A stretch of 64,000 nt of DNA from JAJYQH01 sp036261615 (GCA_036261615.1 DATAKK010000039.1:22343-86342); one strand, 5' to 3'; shown: positions 40,731-49,862, counted from the stretch's first letter. The notes: generated by a model from the sequence alone, not told the origin. A program made the numbers and translations.

Positions 40731-41351
40731 TCAGGAGGCGACCCGCACCGCCTTGACCACGAGGTCGTCGCCCTCGTACCCGCCGGCCGTGCCGGTGGCC
40801 GGGCGCTCACGGCGCTCGTTGACCACCACCGTCCAGCCGTCGTCGTCGGCGAGGGCCTCCGCCACGAGGTCGGGCCCGGCCAGCTCCTCGGGGTCGCGCC
40901 CGTGGGCGATCGCGTGGTCGGCGAAGTCGGCGTGGTGCACGACGAGCAGGGTGCCGCCGGGAGCGACCAGCGAGATCAGCCGCTCCACCGGCGCGTGGTC
41001 GCGCACCAGCGGCACGTAGAACGCGCTCACGAGGTCGAACGACTCGAGCGGCAGGTCGTGCTCGACCAGCTGGCCCAACCACCAGGAGATCTCGACCCCC
41101 GCGTCGGCGGCCGCCCGCTGCGCGCGTTCCAGGGCCACCTTCGAGGGGTCGATCGCCGACACCTCCCAGCCGTGCCGGGCCAGCCAGACGGCGTCCGCCC
41201 CCTCGCCGCAGCCGACGTCGAGCGCCCGCCCCGGCGTCAGGGCCCCCACCTCACGGGTCAGGGCATGGTTCGGCTCGCCGCTCCAGATCCGGTCACTGCT
41301 CGCGTAGCGCTTGTCCCAGTCGGCCGGGCTGTGCCCGCCATGCTCGCTCAT
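40731..41351 (-). CDS. Class I SAM-dependent methyltransferase
   Basis: A 206-residue methyltransferase. WDKRYASSDRIWSGEPN at the N-terminus and ALDVGCGEGADAVWLARHGW (about 43-62) are typical of the thiopurine/tellurite-type (TehB-like) group. FDLVSAFYVPLVR is motif II. Such enzymes act on small molecules or metalloids; the substrate is unknown. CACACT lies six bases before the ATG. Confidence 0.85.
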   Translation of the reverse strand: MSEHGGHSPADWDKRYASSDRIWSGEPNHALTREVGALTPGRALDVGCGEGADAVWLARHGWEVSAIDPSKVALERAQRAAADAGVEISWWLGQLVEHDLPLESFDLVSAFYVPLVRDHAPVERLISLVAPGGTLLVVHHADFADHAIAHGRDPEELAGPDLVAEALADDDGWTVVVNERRERPATGTAGGYEGDDLVVKAVRVAS

Positions 41352-41398
41352 CGGGCCAGTGTGGCACGGGCGTGGAGGGCGCCGGCGGCGCGACCGTC

Positions 41399-42058
41399 TC
41401 AGTGAGCGGTGGTGAGGCTGGTGAGGAACGCCTCGAGCGCGCCGTAGGGCTCGGCTCCCCCGACGATCGTCGTGTCGCGGCTGGTGACGCGGACGAGGTA
41501 GCGGTTGCTGCCGGAGGAGTCGACGTAGCGCTGCCACGTCTGGCCGCCGACCCGGCTCGACCCGTCGGGGTCGGCGTTGCCGGTCATGTCAGCGACGAAA
41601 GTCGGCAGGTTGCCCGCCTGCTGGGCGACGGACAGGTAGACGCCGTCGGGCGCCTGGTAGCCGACGATCCAGGTGTCACCCTCGGCCGTCCCGTGGCCGA
41701 GCAGGTCGCCACCGCGCGGCGTCCAGGTCGCCTTGACCGGCACCCAGCCCGACGGCAGGCCGGTGGCCAGCAGCAGCGGGAAGGACGCCTGACGCTGGGC
41801 GGCCGACGCGGAGGCGGTGGGATCGATCGCCTGCACCTGCGGGCGGTCGGGAACCCGCTGGAAGAACCAGACGATGAGCACGATCGGCACCAGCAGGACC
41901 CCGAGCGAGATGACCATGTCACGGCCCCCCGCCCGCCGGGCCCGCCGGCGTCCGGCCCGGCGCTGCGCCTGCCCGACGGCCCGCTCCCGCGCGATCCGCT
42001 GGGCCTCGATGGTCGCCTGGGCGGACGCCGTGAGGTCGTCGGGGTGCGGCTGGGTCAC
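41399..42058 (-). CDS. DUF4245 family membrane-anchored protein
   Basis: A 219-residue protein. It has a basic cytosolic N-terminus (AQRRAGRRRARRAGGRDM), one membrane segment (VISLGVLLVPIVLIVWFF, about 49-66) and an extracellular beta-rich domain with LPSGWVPVKATWTP and VGGQTWQRYVDSSGSNRYLV. This matches the actinobacterial DUF4245 family of unknown function. It starts with GTG at 42058, six bases after CAGAAT. It is divergent from the spermidine-synthase-like gene, with 38 bases between. Confidence 0.82.
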   Translation of the reverse strand: MTQPHPDDLTASAQATIEAQRIARERAVGQAQRRAGRRRARRAGGRDMVISLGVLLVPIVLIVWFFQRVPDRPQVQAIDPTASASAAQRQASFPLLLATGLPSGWVPVKATWTPRGGDLLGHGTAEGDTWIVGYQAPDGVYLSVAQQAGNLPTFVADMTGNADPDGSSRVGGQTWQRYVDSSGSNRYLVRVTSRDTTIVGGAEPYGALEAFLTSLTTAH

Positions 42059-42096
42059 CGGGCGATTCTGCCACGCGCGGCTGAGGATGCGAGCAT

Positions 42097-42777
42097 GTGC
42101 CGGTGAGCGACGACGTCCCCGAGACCCTCGCGCGGAGCGACGTCGACGGCTTCGACATCGCGCTGCGGCGCCGGCGCACCGGCTCCGGCGATGTGGTGGA
42201 ACTGGTTGTCAACGGCATGTTCGCGATGGACAGCCACGACACGACGAGCGAGATCGCGCTGGCCGACCTCGTGCCACCGGACGCCGCCGGCGTGCTGGTC
42301 GGCGGTCTCGGACTCGGCTACACCGCCGACCGGCTGGTGCACCGGCTGCCCGGCGCCCGCGTCGACGTGGTCGAGCTGTCGGCCGCCCTCGTGGGCTGGG
42401 CCCGGGAAGGTCTCACCGACGTGCTCGCCCGGGTCGCCGCGGCGTCCGGCGTGACCATCACCCGGGCCGACATCGCCGACGTGCTCGCCGGACGCCGCCA
42501 GCCCCCCGGCCCCTGGGACGCGATCCTCCTCGACGTCGACAACGGCCCGGACTTCCTCATCCACGAGCACAACGGGCTCCTCTACGGCGCCGACCTGCTG
42601 GCCCGGGCGTGCGACCGGCTCACGCCCGGCGGCCTGCTGGCCGTCTGGTCGGAGCGGGAGTCGGCCGACCTCGCCTCCCGGATGGCGGTGCTGGGCGCGG
42701 CGAGCGGCGTCCGGACGGTCGCCGTCGAGCGCGACGGGCACCGCGTCGACTACGCGATCCACTGGCTGCGCCGCTGA
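42097..42777 (+). CDS. Spermidine synthase-like methyltransferase-fold protein
   Basis: A 226-residue protein with the Rossmann fold of spermidine synthase. AGVLVGGLGLGYTADRLVH is the nucleotide loop (about 64-82), VDVVELSAALVGWAREGL follows, and WDAILLDVDNGPDFLIHEHN holds the DxDNG active-site segment. It lacks the N-terminal beta domain of full polyamine synthases, like many stand-alone actinobacterial homologues, so the substrate is uncertain. GTG at 42097 or 42103 may be the start. It converges on phoH, with 15 bases between. Confidence 0.78.
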   Translation: MPVSDDVPETLARSDVDGFDIALRRRRTGSGDVVELVVNGMFAMDSHDTTSEIALADLVPPDAAGVLVGGLGLGYTADRLVHRLPGARVDVVELSAALVGWAREGLTDVLARVAAASGVTITRADIADVLAGRRQPPGPWDAILLDVDNGPDFLIHEHNGLLYGADLLARACDRLTPGGLLAVWSERESADLASRMAVLGAASGVRTVAVERDGHRVDYAIHWLRR

Positions 42778-42792
42778 CCGGCGCCGCACCCG

Positions 42793-44193
42793 TCAGAGGT
42801 CGTCGCCCAACAGCTCGGTGACCAGGGCCGCGATCGGCGAGCGCTCCGAGCGGGTGAGCGTCACGTGGGCGAACAGCGGGCTGCCCTTGAGCTTCTCGAC
42901 GACCGCCGCGATGCCGTCGTGGCGTCCGACCCGGAGGTTGTCGCGCTGGGCGACGTCGTGGGTGAGCACGATCCGGGAGTTCTGCCCCATCCGGCTGAGC
43001 ACGGTGAGCAGCACGTTGCGTTCCAGCGACTGGGCCTCGTCGACGATGACGAACGCGTCGTGCAGCGAGCGCCCGCGGATGTGGGTGAGCGGCAGCACCT
43101 CGAGCATGCCCCGCTCGACGATCTCGTCCATGACGTACTTGTTGGTGAGAGAGCCCAGGGTGTCGAAGACCGCCTGGCCCCAGGGCGACATCTTCTCGTT
43201 CTCGGTGCCGGGCAGGTAGCCGAGCTCCTGGCCGCCGACCGCGAACAGCGGCCGGAACACGATGACCTTCTGGTACAGCCGGCGTTCGAGCACCGCCTCG
43301 AGCCCGGCGCACAGCGCCAGGGCCGACTTCCCGGTGCCGGCGCGGCCGCCGAGCGAGACGATGCCCACCTCCTGGTCGAGCAGCAGGTCGAGGGCCACCC
43401 GCTGCTCCGCCGACCGGCCGTGGATGCCGAAGGCGTCGGCGTCGCTGCGCACCAGCCGGCAACGACCGTCCGGCAGCTTGCGGCACAGGGCGGTGCCGGA
43501 GGGACCGCGCAGTACGACGCCCGAGTTCACCGGCACGTCGTCGGCCTCGGGGACGACGAGGGCACCCTCGTCGTAGACGAGTTCGATGGTCCGCTGTCCC
43601 ACGTCGAGGCCGACCATCCCGGTCCAGCCGCTGTCCACCGCCAGCTCCGCGCGGTACTCCTCGGCGGCGAGTCCGCACGCGGACGCCTTCACCCGCATCG
43701 GCAGGTCCTTGCTCACGAGCACGACGTCGCGACCCTCCGAGGCGAGGTTGATCGCCACCGCGAGGATCCGCGAGTCGTTGTCGCCGAGCCGGAAGCCGGC
43801 GGGCAGCCGGGAGGGGTCGGAATGGTTGAGCTCGACGTGCAGCACCCCGCCCGCGTCGTTGACCGGCACCGGCTCGTCGAGGCGTCCGAACCGGATGCGC
43901 AGGTCGTCGAGCAGCCGCAGGGCCGAGCGGGCGTAGTAGCCGAGCTCCGGGTGGTGCCGCTTGCCCTCGAGTTCGGTGATCACCACGATCGGCAGCACGA
44001 TGTCGTGCTCGGCGAAGCGGACCATCGCCCGCGGGTCGCTGAGCAGCACCGACGTGTCGATGACATAGGTGCGGACCCCGGTCTGGGATCCCCCGGACCG
44101 GTCTGGCCGGTCGGGGTCGCTGGTCGCGGGGTGGGTATCGCTGGTCGCCGGGTAGGTGGGGACGCCGCCATGGTGCGAGTGGGTGTCGAGCAC
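42793..44193 (-). CDS. PhoH family ATPase with N-terminal PIN domain
   Basis: A 466-residue PIN-PhoH (PhoH2) protein. The PIN ribonuclease domain begins at RTYVIDTSVLLSDPRAM and includes SEGRDVVLVSKDLPMRVKA; its Asp residues bind metal. The PhoH helicase-like ATPase follows, with Walker A GGRAGTGKSALA, Walker B AFVIVDEAQ, and a C-terminal NSRIVLTHDVAQRDN. PhoH2 proteins have RNA unwinding and cleavage activity and are related to VapBC toxins. The GTG at 44193 is chosen for its GAAGGAG five bases upstream; a GTG at 44232 would add 13 residues. An 18-bp palindrome (44233-44250) lies upstream. Confidence 0.93.
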   Translation of the reverse strand: MLDTHSHHGGVPTYPATSDTHPATSDPDRPDRSGGSQTGVRTYVIDTSVLLSDPRAMVRFAEHDIVLPIVVITELEGKRHHPELGYYARSALRLLDDLRIRFGRLDEPVPVNDAGGVLHVELNHSDPSRLPAGFRLGDNDSRILAVAINLASEGRDVVLVSKDLPMRVKASACGLAAEEYRAELAVDSGWTGMVGLDVGQRTIELVYDEGALVVPEADDVPVNSGVVLRGPSGTALCRKLPDGRCRLVRSDADAFGIHGRSAEQRVALDLLLDQEVGIVSLGGRAGTGKSALALCAGLEAVLERRLYQKVIVFRPLFAVGGQELGYLPGTENEKMSPWGQAVFDTLGSLTNKYVMDEIVERGMLEVLPLTHIRGRSLHDAFVIVDEAQSLERNVLLTVLSRMGQNSRIVLTHDVAQRDNLRVGRHDGIAAVVEKLKGSPLFAHVTLTRSERSPIAALVTELLGDDL

Positions 44194-44232
44194 GAACACT
44201 CCTTCGGTCACGGGGCCGGCCGGAGTGTCCAC

Positions 44233-44250
44233 CCGACCCCAGGGGGTCGG
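44233..44250. promoter_or_regulatory. Perfect 18-bp inverted repeat upstream of phoH
   Basis: CCGACCCC, AG, GGGGTCGG. It lies 40 bases upstream of the annotated phoH start, in the divergent gap with a methyltransferase gene. It could be an operator or a short hairpin; no regulator is known for it. Confidence 0.3.
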
Positions 44251-44430
44251 TCAGGTTGGCGGGGAAGGTGTGGACGGGATCCGACGGCGTGCCTCGCCTC
44301 GCCGGCTGCGCCGCATCACGTCGACCGTCATCGGTCACCGTCCATGCGGTCACGCTAACCCGCGCGGCCGCAGTGTCCGGCGAACACGCCCGCACGACGC
44401 GCCGCTGGATCGGCGGGGAACACTGGAGCC

Positions 44431-45141
44431 GTGACGCTGCGCGAGATCTACGACGACCACCTCTTCCCCCGCCTCGTCGACCTCACCCTGGCCGACCGGG
44501 TCGTCGGTTCCTGGCGCCGGACGGCCTGCGCCGGCCTGAGCGGTGACGTCGTCGAGTTCGGCTTCGGATCGGGGCGGAACCTGCCGCACTACCCCGACGC
44601 GGTCCGCAGCGTTGCCGCGGTGGAGCCCTCGGACACGGCATGGGACCAGGCGGGACGCCGGATCGACGAGTTCCGGGGGCGGGGCGGCAGCGTCCGCCGG
44701 GTGAGCCTGGACGCCGCCCGGCTGGACCTCCCCGACGCGAGCGCCGACGCCATCGTCTCCACGTGGACGCTGTGCTCCATCCCCGACCTGCGCTCCGCGC
44801 TCGGCGAGGCGCGCCGGGTGCTGCGCCCGGGCGGCCGCTTCCGCTACGTCGAGCACTCGCTGGCGCCCGACGCGTCGGTCGCCCAGTGGCAGCGCAGGCT
44901 GCAGCCGGCGTGGGGCCGGCTCGCCGGTGGCTGCCACCTCGACCGGGACATCCCGGCGCTGCTCATGGACGCCGGCTTCCGGCTGAGCGCCACCGAGGAG
45001 CGCTACATCAGCGGCGTCCCCGGGTCACAGGTGGTCGGCTGGTTCGTCACCGGCACCGCCACCCCCCGGGGCGACAGGCTCTCAGGAGCCGGCCAGGGGG
45101 AGCACGGCGCTGAAGGTGGCGCCACGGCCTCGGCCGGCTGA
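44431..45141 (+). CDS. Class I SAM-dependent methyltransferase
   Basis: A 236-residue methyltransferase. VVEFGFGSGRNLPHYPD (about 40-56) is the SAM loop, ADAIVSTWTLCSIPDLRSAL is motif II/III, and LRPGGRFRYVEHSLAPD follows, a pattern typical of phosphatidylethanolamine or small-molecule methyltransferases related to METTL7. It starts with GTG, six bases after AACACT. The last 60 bases overlap the end of the convergent histidine-kinase gene; the C-terminal tail produced there is low-complexity and may be recent. Confidence 0.82.
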   Translation: MTLREIYDDHLFPRLVDLTLADRVVGSWRRTACAGLSGDVVEFGFGSGRNLPHYPDAVRSVAAVEPSDTAWDQAGRRIDEFRGRGGSVRRVSLDAARLDLPDASADAIVSTWTLCSIPDLRSALGEARRVLRPGGRFRYVEHSLAPDASVAQWQRRLQPAWGRLAGGCHLDRDIPALLMDAGFRLSATEERYISGVPGSQVVGWFVTGTATPRGDRLSGAGQGEHGAEGGATASAG

Positions 45142-46191
45142 GGACGCCGTGAGCGTCCCTCCGTGCGCCTCGACGATCCGCCGGGAGATCGTCAGCCCGA
45201 TGCCCGAGCCGGTGTCGGCCCCGACGCTGCGGCGTCCGGGCACCCGGTAGAAGCGCTCGAAGATCCGCTCGAGCTGGTCGGCGTCCAGGCCCTCGCCGGT
45301 GTCGGCGACGGTGATCCGCGCCCGCCCGGGCTCGGTGGTCAGGGAGAGCGCGACAGTCCCGCCCGAGGGGGTGGCGCGGAGCGCGTTCCCCACCAGGTTG
45401 GTGACCACCTGGGCGAGCCGGTCGGCGTCCGCGTGCACCGGGACCGGCCGGTCGGGCAGAGTCACGGTGAAGGCCACCCCCGCGTCGGCCGCCTGGGGCC
45501 GCAGCCGGTCGGCGCCGGCACGCAGCACCTCACGGCAGTCGACCCGGCTCGGCTCGAGCGCGAGCCGGTTCTCCTCGGCACGGGACAGCGTCGACAGGTC
45601 GTCGGAGAGCCGGCGCAGCCGCCGCACCTCGTCGCTCACCTGCCCCAGCTCGGCCTCGCCGGCGGGCAGGACGCCGTCGATCATGCCCTCGACGTAGCCG
45701 TCGATGACCGTCAGCGGGGTGCGCATCTCGTGGGCGACCTCGCCGAGCAGCCGCACCCGGCGGGCCTCGGTGTCGGCGAGGGACGCCCCGAGGCTGCGGA
45801 CGTCGTCGGCGAGGTCGGCGAGCTCGGTGAGCGACTCCCGCGGCACCTCGGCGGCGTAGTCGCCCTGGGCGATCCTGCGGGTGGCGGTGCGCAGGGCCGT
45901 CACGGAGCGCGACACCAGCCACGCGGCCACCGCCCCGAACGCCACCGCCGCCGTGAAGCCGGCCAGCGTGCCCACGAGGAGGGAGTTGGTCACCGCGGTG
46001 CTCACCTGCGAGCGCAGTCCCGGACCGCCCAGCCCGCCGCCGCGCTGCATGGGCCCGCCCTGGCCGCCCTGCACGAGCGACTGGTCGAACAGCGCCGGGG
46101 CCAGCCAGCGGACGACGAGGAAGGTGGTGACGCCGACGATGAGCGCGACGATGACGTGCGAGGCGACGAGCCTGGTCGACAGGCGGCGCAT
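45082..46191 (-). CDS. Sensor histidine kinase
   Basis: A 369-residue membrane sensor kinase. Two membrane segments (about 9-32 and 69-92) bracket a short Gly-rich periplasmic loop of about 40 residues, followed by a HAMP domain. The HisKA box is EVAHEMRTPLTVIDGYVEGM with the phospho-accepting His, and the ATPase domain has N box NLVGNALRATP, G1 DTGEGL and G2 GSGIGLTI. The small extracellular loop suggests sensing in or near the membrane. Its ATG overlaps the regulator stop by one base (TGATG), so the pair is translationally coupled. Confidence 0.92.
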   Translation of the reverse strand: MRRLSTRLVASHVIVALIVGVTTFLVVRWLAPALFDQSLVQGGQGGPMQRGGGLGGPGLRSQVSTAVTNSLLVGTLAGFTAAVAFGAVAAWLVSRSVTALRTATRRIAQGDYAAEVPRESLTELADLADDVRSLGASLADTEARRVRLLGEVAHEMRTPLTVIDGYVEGMIDGVLPAGEAELGQVSDEVRRLRRLSDDLSTLSRAEENRLALEPSRVDCREVLRAGADRLRPQAADAGVAFTVTLPDRPVPVHADADRLAQVVTNLVGNALRATPSGGTVALSLTTEPGRARITVADTGEGLDADQLERIFERFYRVPGRRSVGADTGSGIGLTISRRIVEAHGGTLTASSAGRGRGATFSAVLPLAGS

Positions 46192-46898
46192 CACGACACC
46201 GGCCGGGCGACGAACTTGTAACCGACGCCCCGCACGGTGGCGATGATGCGCGGCTCGTGCGCGTCGTCGCCCAGGGCGGCGCGCATGGTGCGGACGTGCA
46301 CGTCGACGACCCGCTCGTCGCCGTAGAAGTCGTAGCCCCAGACCTTCTCCAGCAGTTGCGCCCGGGAGTAGACCCGGCCGGGTGCGCTGGCGAGGGCCCA
46401 GAGCAGGTCGAAGTCGAGGGCCGAGAGCTCGACCGGGCGGCCGAGGACGCTCACCTCGCGGCGTCCCCGGTCGACCGTGATCGCGTCGTAGCGCAGCACC
46501 TCGTCGTCGGGCTCCGCCCTGCCCGGCTCGGTGGGCGGACGCCGGCGCAGCACCGCCTGCACCCGGGCGACCAGTTCGCGCGGGCTGAACGGCTTGGTGA
46601 CGTAGTCGTCGGCCCCGACGCCGAGGCCGACGAGCTTGTCGACCTCGTCGGTGCGGGCGGTGACGAGGATCACCGGGACGTCGCTCGTCGCGCGCAGGGA
46701 GCGCAGCACCTCGATGCCGCTCATGTCGGGCAGGCCGACGTCGAGCAGCACGATCTCGATGTCGGGGTGCCGCGCGAGCAGGTCGAGGGCCTGCCGCCCG
46801 CTCGCCGCCTCGACGACGTCGAAGCCGTCGGCGGCCAGGTAGGCGCGCTGCACCGTGCGGATCTGCGGCTCGTCGTCGACGATGAGGGAGCGGCGCAC
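46191..46898 (-). CDS. OmpR/PhoB-family response regulator
   Basis: A 235-residue regulator. The receiver domain has the phospho-accepting Asp in IVLLDVGLPDMSGIEV (around 50), the conserved Thr in ILVTARTDEVDKL and the Lys in DDYVTKPFSPREL. The C-terminal winged helix contains LSALDFDLLWALASAPGRVY and VDVHVRTMRAALG. It starts with GTG at 46898 after AGGAGG. It forms an operon with the sensor kinase downstream and faces a second regulator-kinase pair across 124 bases. Confidence 0.93.
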   Translation of the reverse strand: MRRSLIVDDEPQIRTVQRAYLAADGFDVVEAASGRQALDLLARHPDIEIVLLDVGLPDMSGIEVLRSLRATSDVPVILVTARTDEVDKLVGLGVGADDYVTKPFSPRELVARVQAVLRRRPPTEPGRAEPDDEVLRYDAITVDRGRREVSVLGRPVELSALDFDLLWALASAPGRVYSRAQLLEKVWGYDFYGDERVVDVHVRTMRAALGDDAHEPRIIATVRGVGYKFVARPVS

Positions 46899-47022
46899 GG
46901 GAACCTCCTCGGGGCCGCGGTGCGTGAGCGTGGCACCAGCGTAGAACCGGGGGCCCCGGCCGGGACGGCCGACCCCCGGCAGGCCCCGACGTGCTCTCAG
47001 CGAGCGCCGGTAGGGTGTGCCC

Positions 47023-47727
47023 GTGCAGGCTGAGGGACCCGCCCCGCGCCGCGGGCTGGTGCTCGTCATCGAGGACGACGCCGCGATCCGCGACGTGCTG
47101 CGCCGCAACCTCCAGGCGGCCGGTTACGGCGTCCAGACCTGGGCCGAGGGAACGGGTGCGGTCGAGGCCATCGGGCGGCTGCGCCCGGTCGCGGTGATCC
47201 TCGACATCGGGCTGCCGGGCATCGACGGCATCGAGGTGTGCCGCCGGCTGCGGGCGGGGGGCGACTGGACGCCGGTGCTCTTCGTCACCGCCCGCGACGA
47301 CGAGGTCGACCGGATCGTGGGGCTGGAACTGGGAGCCGACGATTACGTCACCAAGCCGTTCTCGCCCCGGGAGCTCGTCGCCCGGCTCGGCGGCATCCTC
47401 CGGCGCACGGGAGCGGCACCGGCCGTGCCTGCGTCCCGGCTCAGTCTGGGGCGGGTCGAGATCGACCCGGCGGAGCGTCGGACGTTCGCCGACCGGCGTC
47501 CGGTCGACCTCACGGCGACCGAGTTCGACCTGCTCGCCCACCTGGTGCGTCACCCGCGGCAGGTGTTCAGCCGCGAGCAGCTGCTGGCCACCGTGTGGGG
47601 ATACTCCGGCGACGTCGAGACCCGCACCGTCGACGTGCACGTCGCCCAGATCCGGGCCAAGCTCGGGGCGGCGAGCCCCATCCGGACCGTGCGGGGAGTC
47701 GGCTACTCGGCCGATCCCGCCGAGTGA
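47023..47727 (+). CDS. OmpR/PhoB-family response regulator
   Basis: A 234-residue regulator, the mirror-image neighbour of the previous one. The receiver Asp lies in VILDIGLPGIDGIEV, the Thr in LFVTARDDEVDR and the Lys in DDYVTKPFSPREL. The DNA-binding part includes LTATEFDLLAHLVRHPRQVF and TVDVHVAQIRAKLG. The GTG at 47023 lies six bases after a TAGGGT box, fitting a leaderless transcript; a GTG two codons earlier is possible. The shared DDYVTKPFSPREL and domain layout suggest that the two systems are related by an old duplication. Its kinase begins 11 bases after its stop. Confidence 0.92.
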   Translation: MQAEGPAPRRGLVLVIEDDAAIRDVLRRNLQAAGYGVQTWAEGTGAVEAIGRLRPVAVILDIGLPGIDGIEVCRRLRAGGDWTPVLFVTARDDEVDRIVGLELGADDYVTKPFSPRELVARLGGILRRTGAAPAVPASRLSLGRVEIDPAERRTFADRRPVDLTATEFDLLAHLVRHPRQVFSREQLLATVWGYSGDVETRTVDVHVAQIRAKLGAASPIRTVRGVGYSADPAE

Positions 47728-47738
47728 GGGGATGCCTC

Positions 47739-49088
47739 ATGCGATCACTCGTCGCGCGGATCGCGTGGCTCGCTGCCGCCGCCGCCGTGATCACCGCGCT
47801 GCTGGCGGCCGGGCTGACGGTCGGCATCGTCCGGTCCGCGGCCAACTCGGAGGCGCAGCGCACCCTGTCGAAGCTCGCGGACGCCGCCCAGACCACCTCC
47901 GACCTGGGCCCGGACGCCCAGGCGGCGCAGCGCCGGGCCCTGGTCGTGCTGCGGGCGCTGCAGGTGCGCGGCGTCCTCGTCACGGCGAACGGGATCACCC
48001 CCCGGAACGATCCCCTGGCCGCCGTCGTCACCGACCGCGACGTGCAGGCCCTGCTGTCCGGCCGCTCGATCTCGGCCCAACGCCCCTACCAGGGCACCAC
48101 GGTGCTGGTTCAGGGACGGCCCACCCGGGCCGGCGGCATCGTCCTGCTGCAACGCCGGGGCGACGCGGTCGGGGCGGTCACCCGGGCCCTGGGACGGTCG
48201 ACCCTCGCCCTGCTCGCGGGCGTGCTCATCGCCGTCGGCCTCAGCCTGCTCGTGGCGTGGCGGATCGTCCGGCCGCTGCGACGCACAGCCCGGGCGGCGC
48301 ACGCGCTGGCCGCCGGTGAGCGCGACGTGCGGCTCTCGCCCGAGGGTCCCGACGAGGTGGCCGAGATCGCGGCCGCCCTCACCGCCCTGTCGGGGTCGCT
48401 CGCGCGATCGGAGACCAGGCAGCAAGAGTTCCTGTTGTCGGTGTCCCACGACCTGCGGACGCCGCTCACGGCGATCAGCGGGTACGCGGAGTCGCTGGCG
48501 GAGGGCGTCGTGCCGCCCGAGGAGGCGGCCGAGGTGGGCGGGGTGATGCTCGAGGAGTCGCTGCGGCTGCGGCGGATGGTCGACGACCTGCTCGACCTCG
48601 CCCGGCTCGGCGCGCAGGACCTACGGCTCGACATCGTCGACACCGACGTGAGCGGGCTGGTGCAGAGCGCCGCCCGGGTGTGGTCCGACCGCTGCGCCGA
48701 CGCCGGGGTGGGTTTCGCGTGGGCCGCGCCGGACGGCGTCCGGTTGCCCACGGACGCCAGCCGGCTGCGGCAGGTGCTCGACGGGCTGCTGGAGAACGCG
48801 CTGCGGGTGACCCCGGCCGGGCGGCCGATCGTGCTGGAGTTGCGGGCGGAGGGGCGCGGCGCCGCACTGGAGGTGCGCGACGGGGGGCCGGGGCTCACCG
48901 ACGACGACCTCGCCGTGGCGTTCGAGCGGGGCGCCCTGTACGAGCGCTACCGCGGAGTCCGCAGGGTGGGGACGGGCCTGGGTCTGGCCATCGCCCACCG
49001 CCTGGTCACCCGGCTCGGGGGGACGATCGAAGCGGGCCACGCCGCCGAGGGCGGGGCCCGCTTCACCGTGCGCCTACCGGGCGCCTGA
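47739..49088 (+). CDS. Sensor histidine kinase
   Basis: A 449-residue sensor kinase. Membrane segments at about 7-30 and 148-170 enclose a periplasmic domain of about 115 residues, larger than in the neighbouring kinase. HAMP follows, then the HisKA box LLSVSHDLRTPLTAISGYAE, N box LLENALRVTP, G1 DGGPGL and G2 GTGLGLAI. The F box is unusual (FERGALYERYRGVR). GAGGGG seven bases before the ATG is the ribosome binding site. It is probably co-expressed with the regulator upstream. Its stop is two bases from the end of a convergent gene for a small secreted protein. Confidence 0.92.
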   Translation: MRSLVARIAWLAAAAAVITALLAAGLTVGIVRSAANSEAQRTLSKLADAAQTTSDLGPDAQAAQRRALVVLRALQVRGVLVTANGITPRNDPLAAVVTDRDVQALLSGRSISAQRPYQGTTVLVQGRPTRAGGIVLLQRRGDAVGAVTRALGRSTLALLAGVLIAVGLSLLVAWRIVRPLRRTARAAHALAAGERDVRLSPEGPDEVAEIAAALTALSGSLARSETRQQEFLLSVSHDLRTPLTAISGYAESLAEGVVPPEEAAEVGGVMLEESLRLRRMVDDLLDLARLGAQDLRLDIVDTDVSGLVQSAARVWSDRCADAGVGFAWAAPDGVRLPTDASRLRQVLDGLLENALRVTPAGRPIVLELRAEGRGAALEVRDGGPGLTDDDLAVAFERGALYERYRGVRRVGTGLGLAIAHRLVTRLGGTIEAGHAAEGGARFTVRLPGA

Positions 49089-49090
49089 GG

Positions 49091-49582
49091 TCACTTGGTG
49101 ACCACGCGCACCAGGCGGGCTGCCGGCGTCCCGGTGCCCACCCCGGTGACGAGCACCCGGTCTCCGACCGCGACCTGGCCGATGGACGAGTCGGCGACCG
49201 ACCGCGGCGACAGGGTGACCTTGCGCACCTTCGTGCTGCTGTCCACCGTGAACGTCTGGGTGGTTCCGTCGGCCGCGTGGACGCTGATCGATCCGCCGGA
49301 CACGGCGGCCACCTGGCCGCGGATCGCGTCGTGGGTGACGAAGCCGCCCTTCTTGGTGCGGGTCACCCAGGTGGCCTGCACGGTGTTCCGCAGCGCGGCA
49401 CGCAGGGCCGGGTGGCGCTTGCCGTTGCTGGCCGATGCGGAGGCGCCGGGGGTTGCGGGAGCGGACGCGGATGCCGGAGCGGACGGGCTGCCCGAGGTGG
49501 GACCGGCTGCGTACGCGACCGCGGCCCCGCCCCCGAGCAGGGCGATGGTGGTCGCCCCGATGACGAGTGAACGCCTGACCAT
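49091..49582 (-). CDS. Secreted DUF5666-like protein
   Basis: A 163-residue exported protein. MVRRSLVIGATTIALLGGGAAVAYA is a signal peptide with a likely AxA cleavage site near residue 25. An Ala/Ser/Pro linker of about 35 residues follows, then a small beta domain containing GQVAAVSGGSISVHAADGTT and VTVDSSTKV-like strands (FTVDSSTKVRKVTL), as in DUF5666. AAAGG eight bases before the ATG supports the start. Small proteins of this type often lie beside two-component systems in actinobacteria; it may be a target of the adjacent sensor, but that is inference. Confidence 0.72.
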   Translation of the reverse strand: MVRRSLVIGATTIALLGGGAAVAYAAGPTSGSPSAPASASAPATPGASASASNGKRHPALRAALRNTVQATWVTRTKKGGFVTHDAIRGQVAAVSGGSISVHAADGTTQTFTVDSSTKVRKVTLSPRSVADSSIGQVAVGDRVLVTGVGTGTPAARLVRVVTK

Positions 49583-49800
49583 GACGTCGACCTTTCTGCT
49601 GGTGGTTCTGTTCCTCGAGCATCTCCCCGGCTCGTAAGCCCGCCGCTGGCGCCAGGTAAGCGTTGTGTAAAGGCCTCGCCGGGCCGGGGCGAGGCGAGGG
49701 CCGGAGGCCCCGGCGCCCGGGTGGGGGTCGGGTTCTGGCGGCGTACGTTCTCTGCTCACCCCGCACTGAACCGGGTCGCCCTCCAACCGACGTGGACACT

Positions 49801-49843
49801 GTCCCGTTCCGGGTCGACACCCACCCACAAGTGGACGCCGCCC
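49801..49843. repeat. Tandem intergenic repeat, copy 1
   Basis: Begins GTCCCGTTCCGGGTCG and ends CACAAGTGGACGCCGCCC. It contains AAGTGG and CCACTT arms around ACGCCGC. A second copy with a few mismatches begins 62 bases later. The 429-base gap 49583-50011 holds these repeats and the GH31 promoter but no recognisable gene. Confidence 0.8.
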
Positions 49844-49862
49844 ACTTCCGGTTCCCGGCAGT

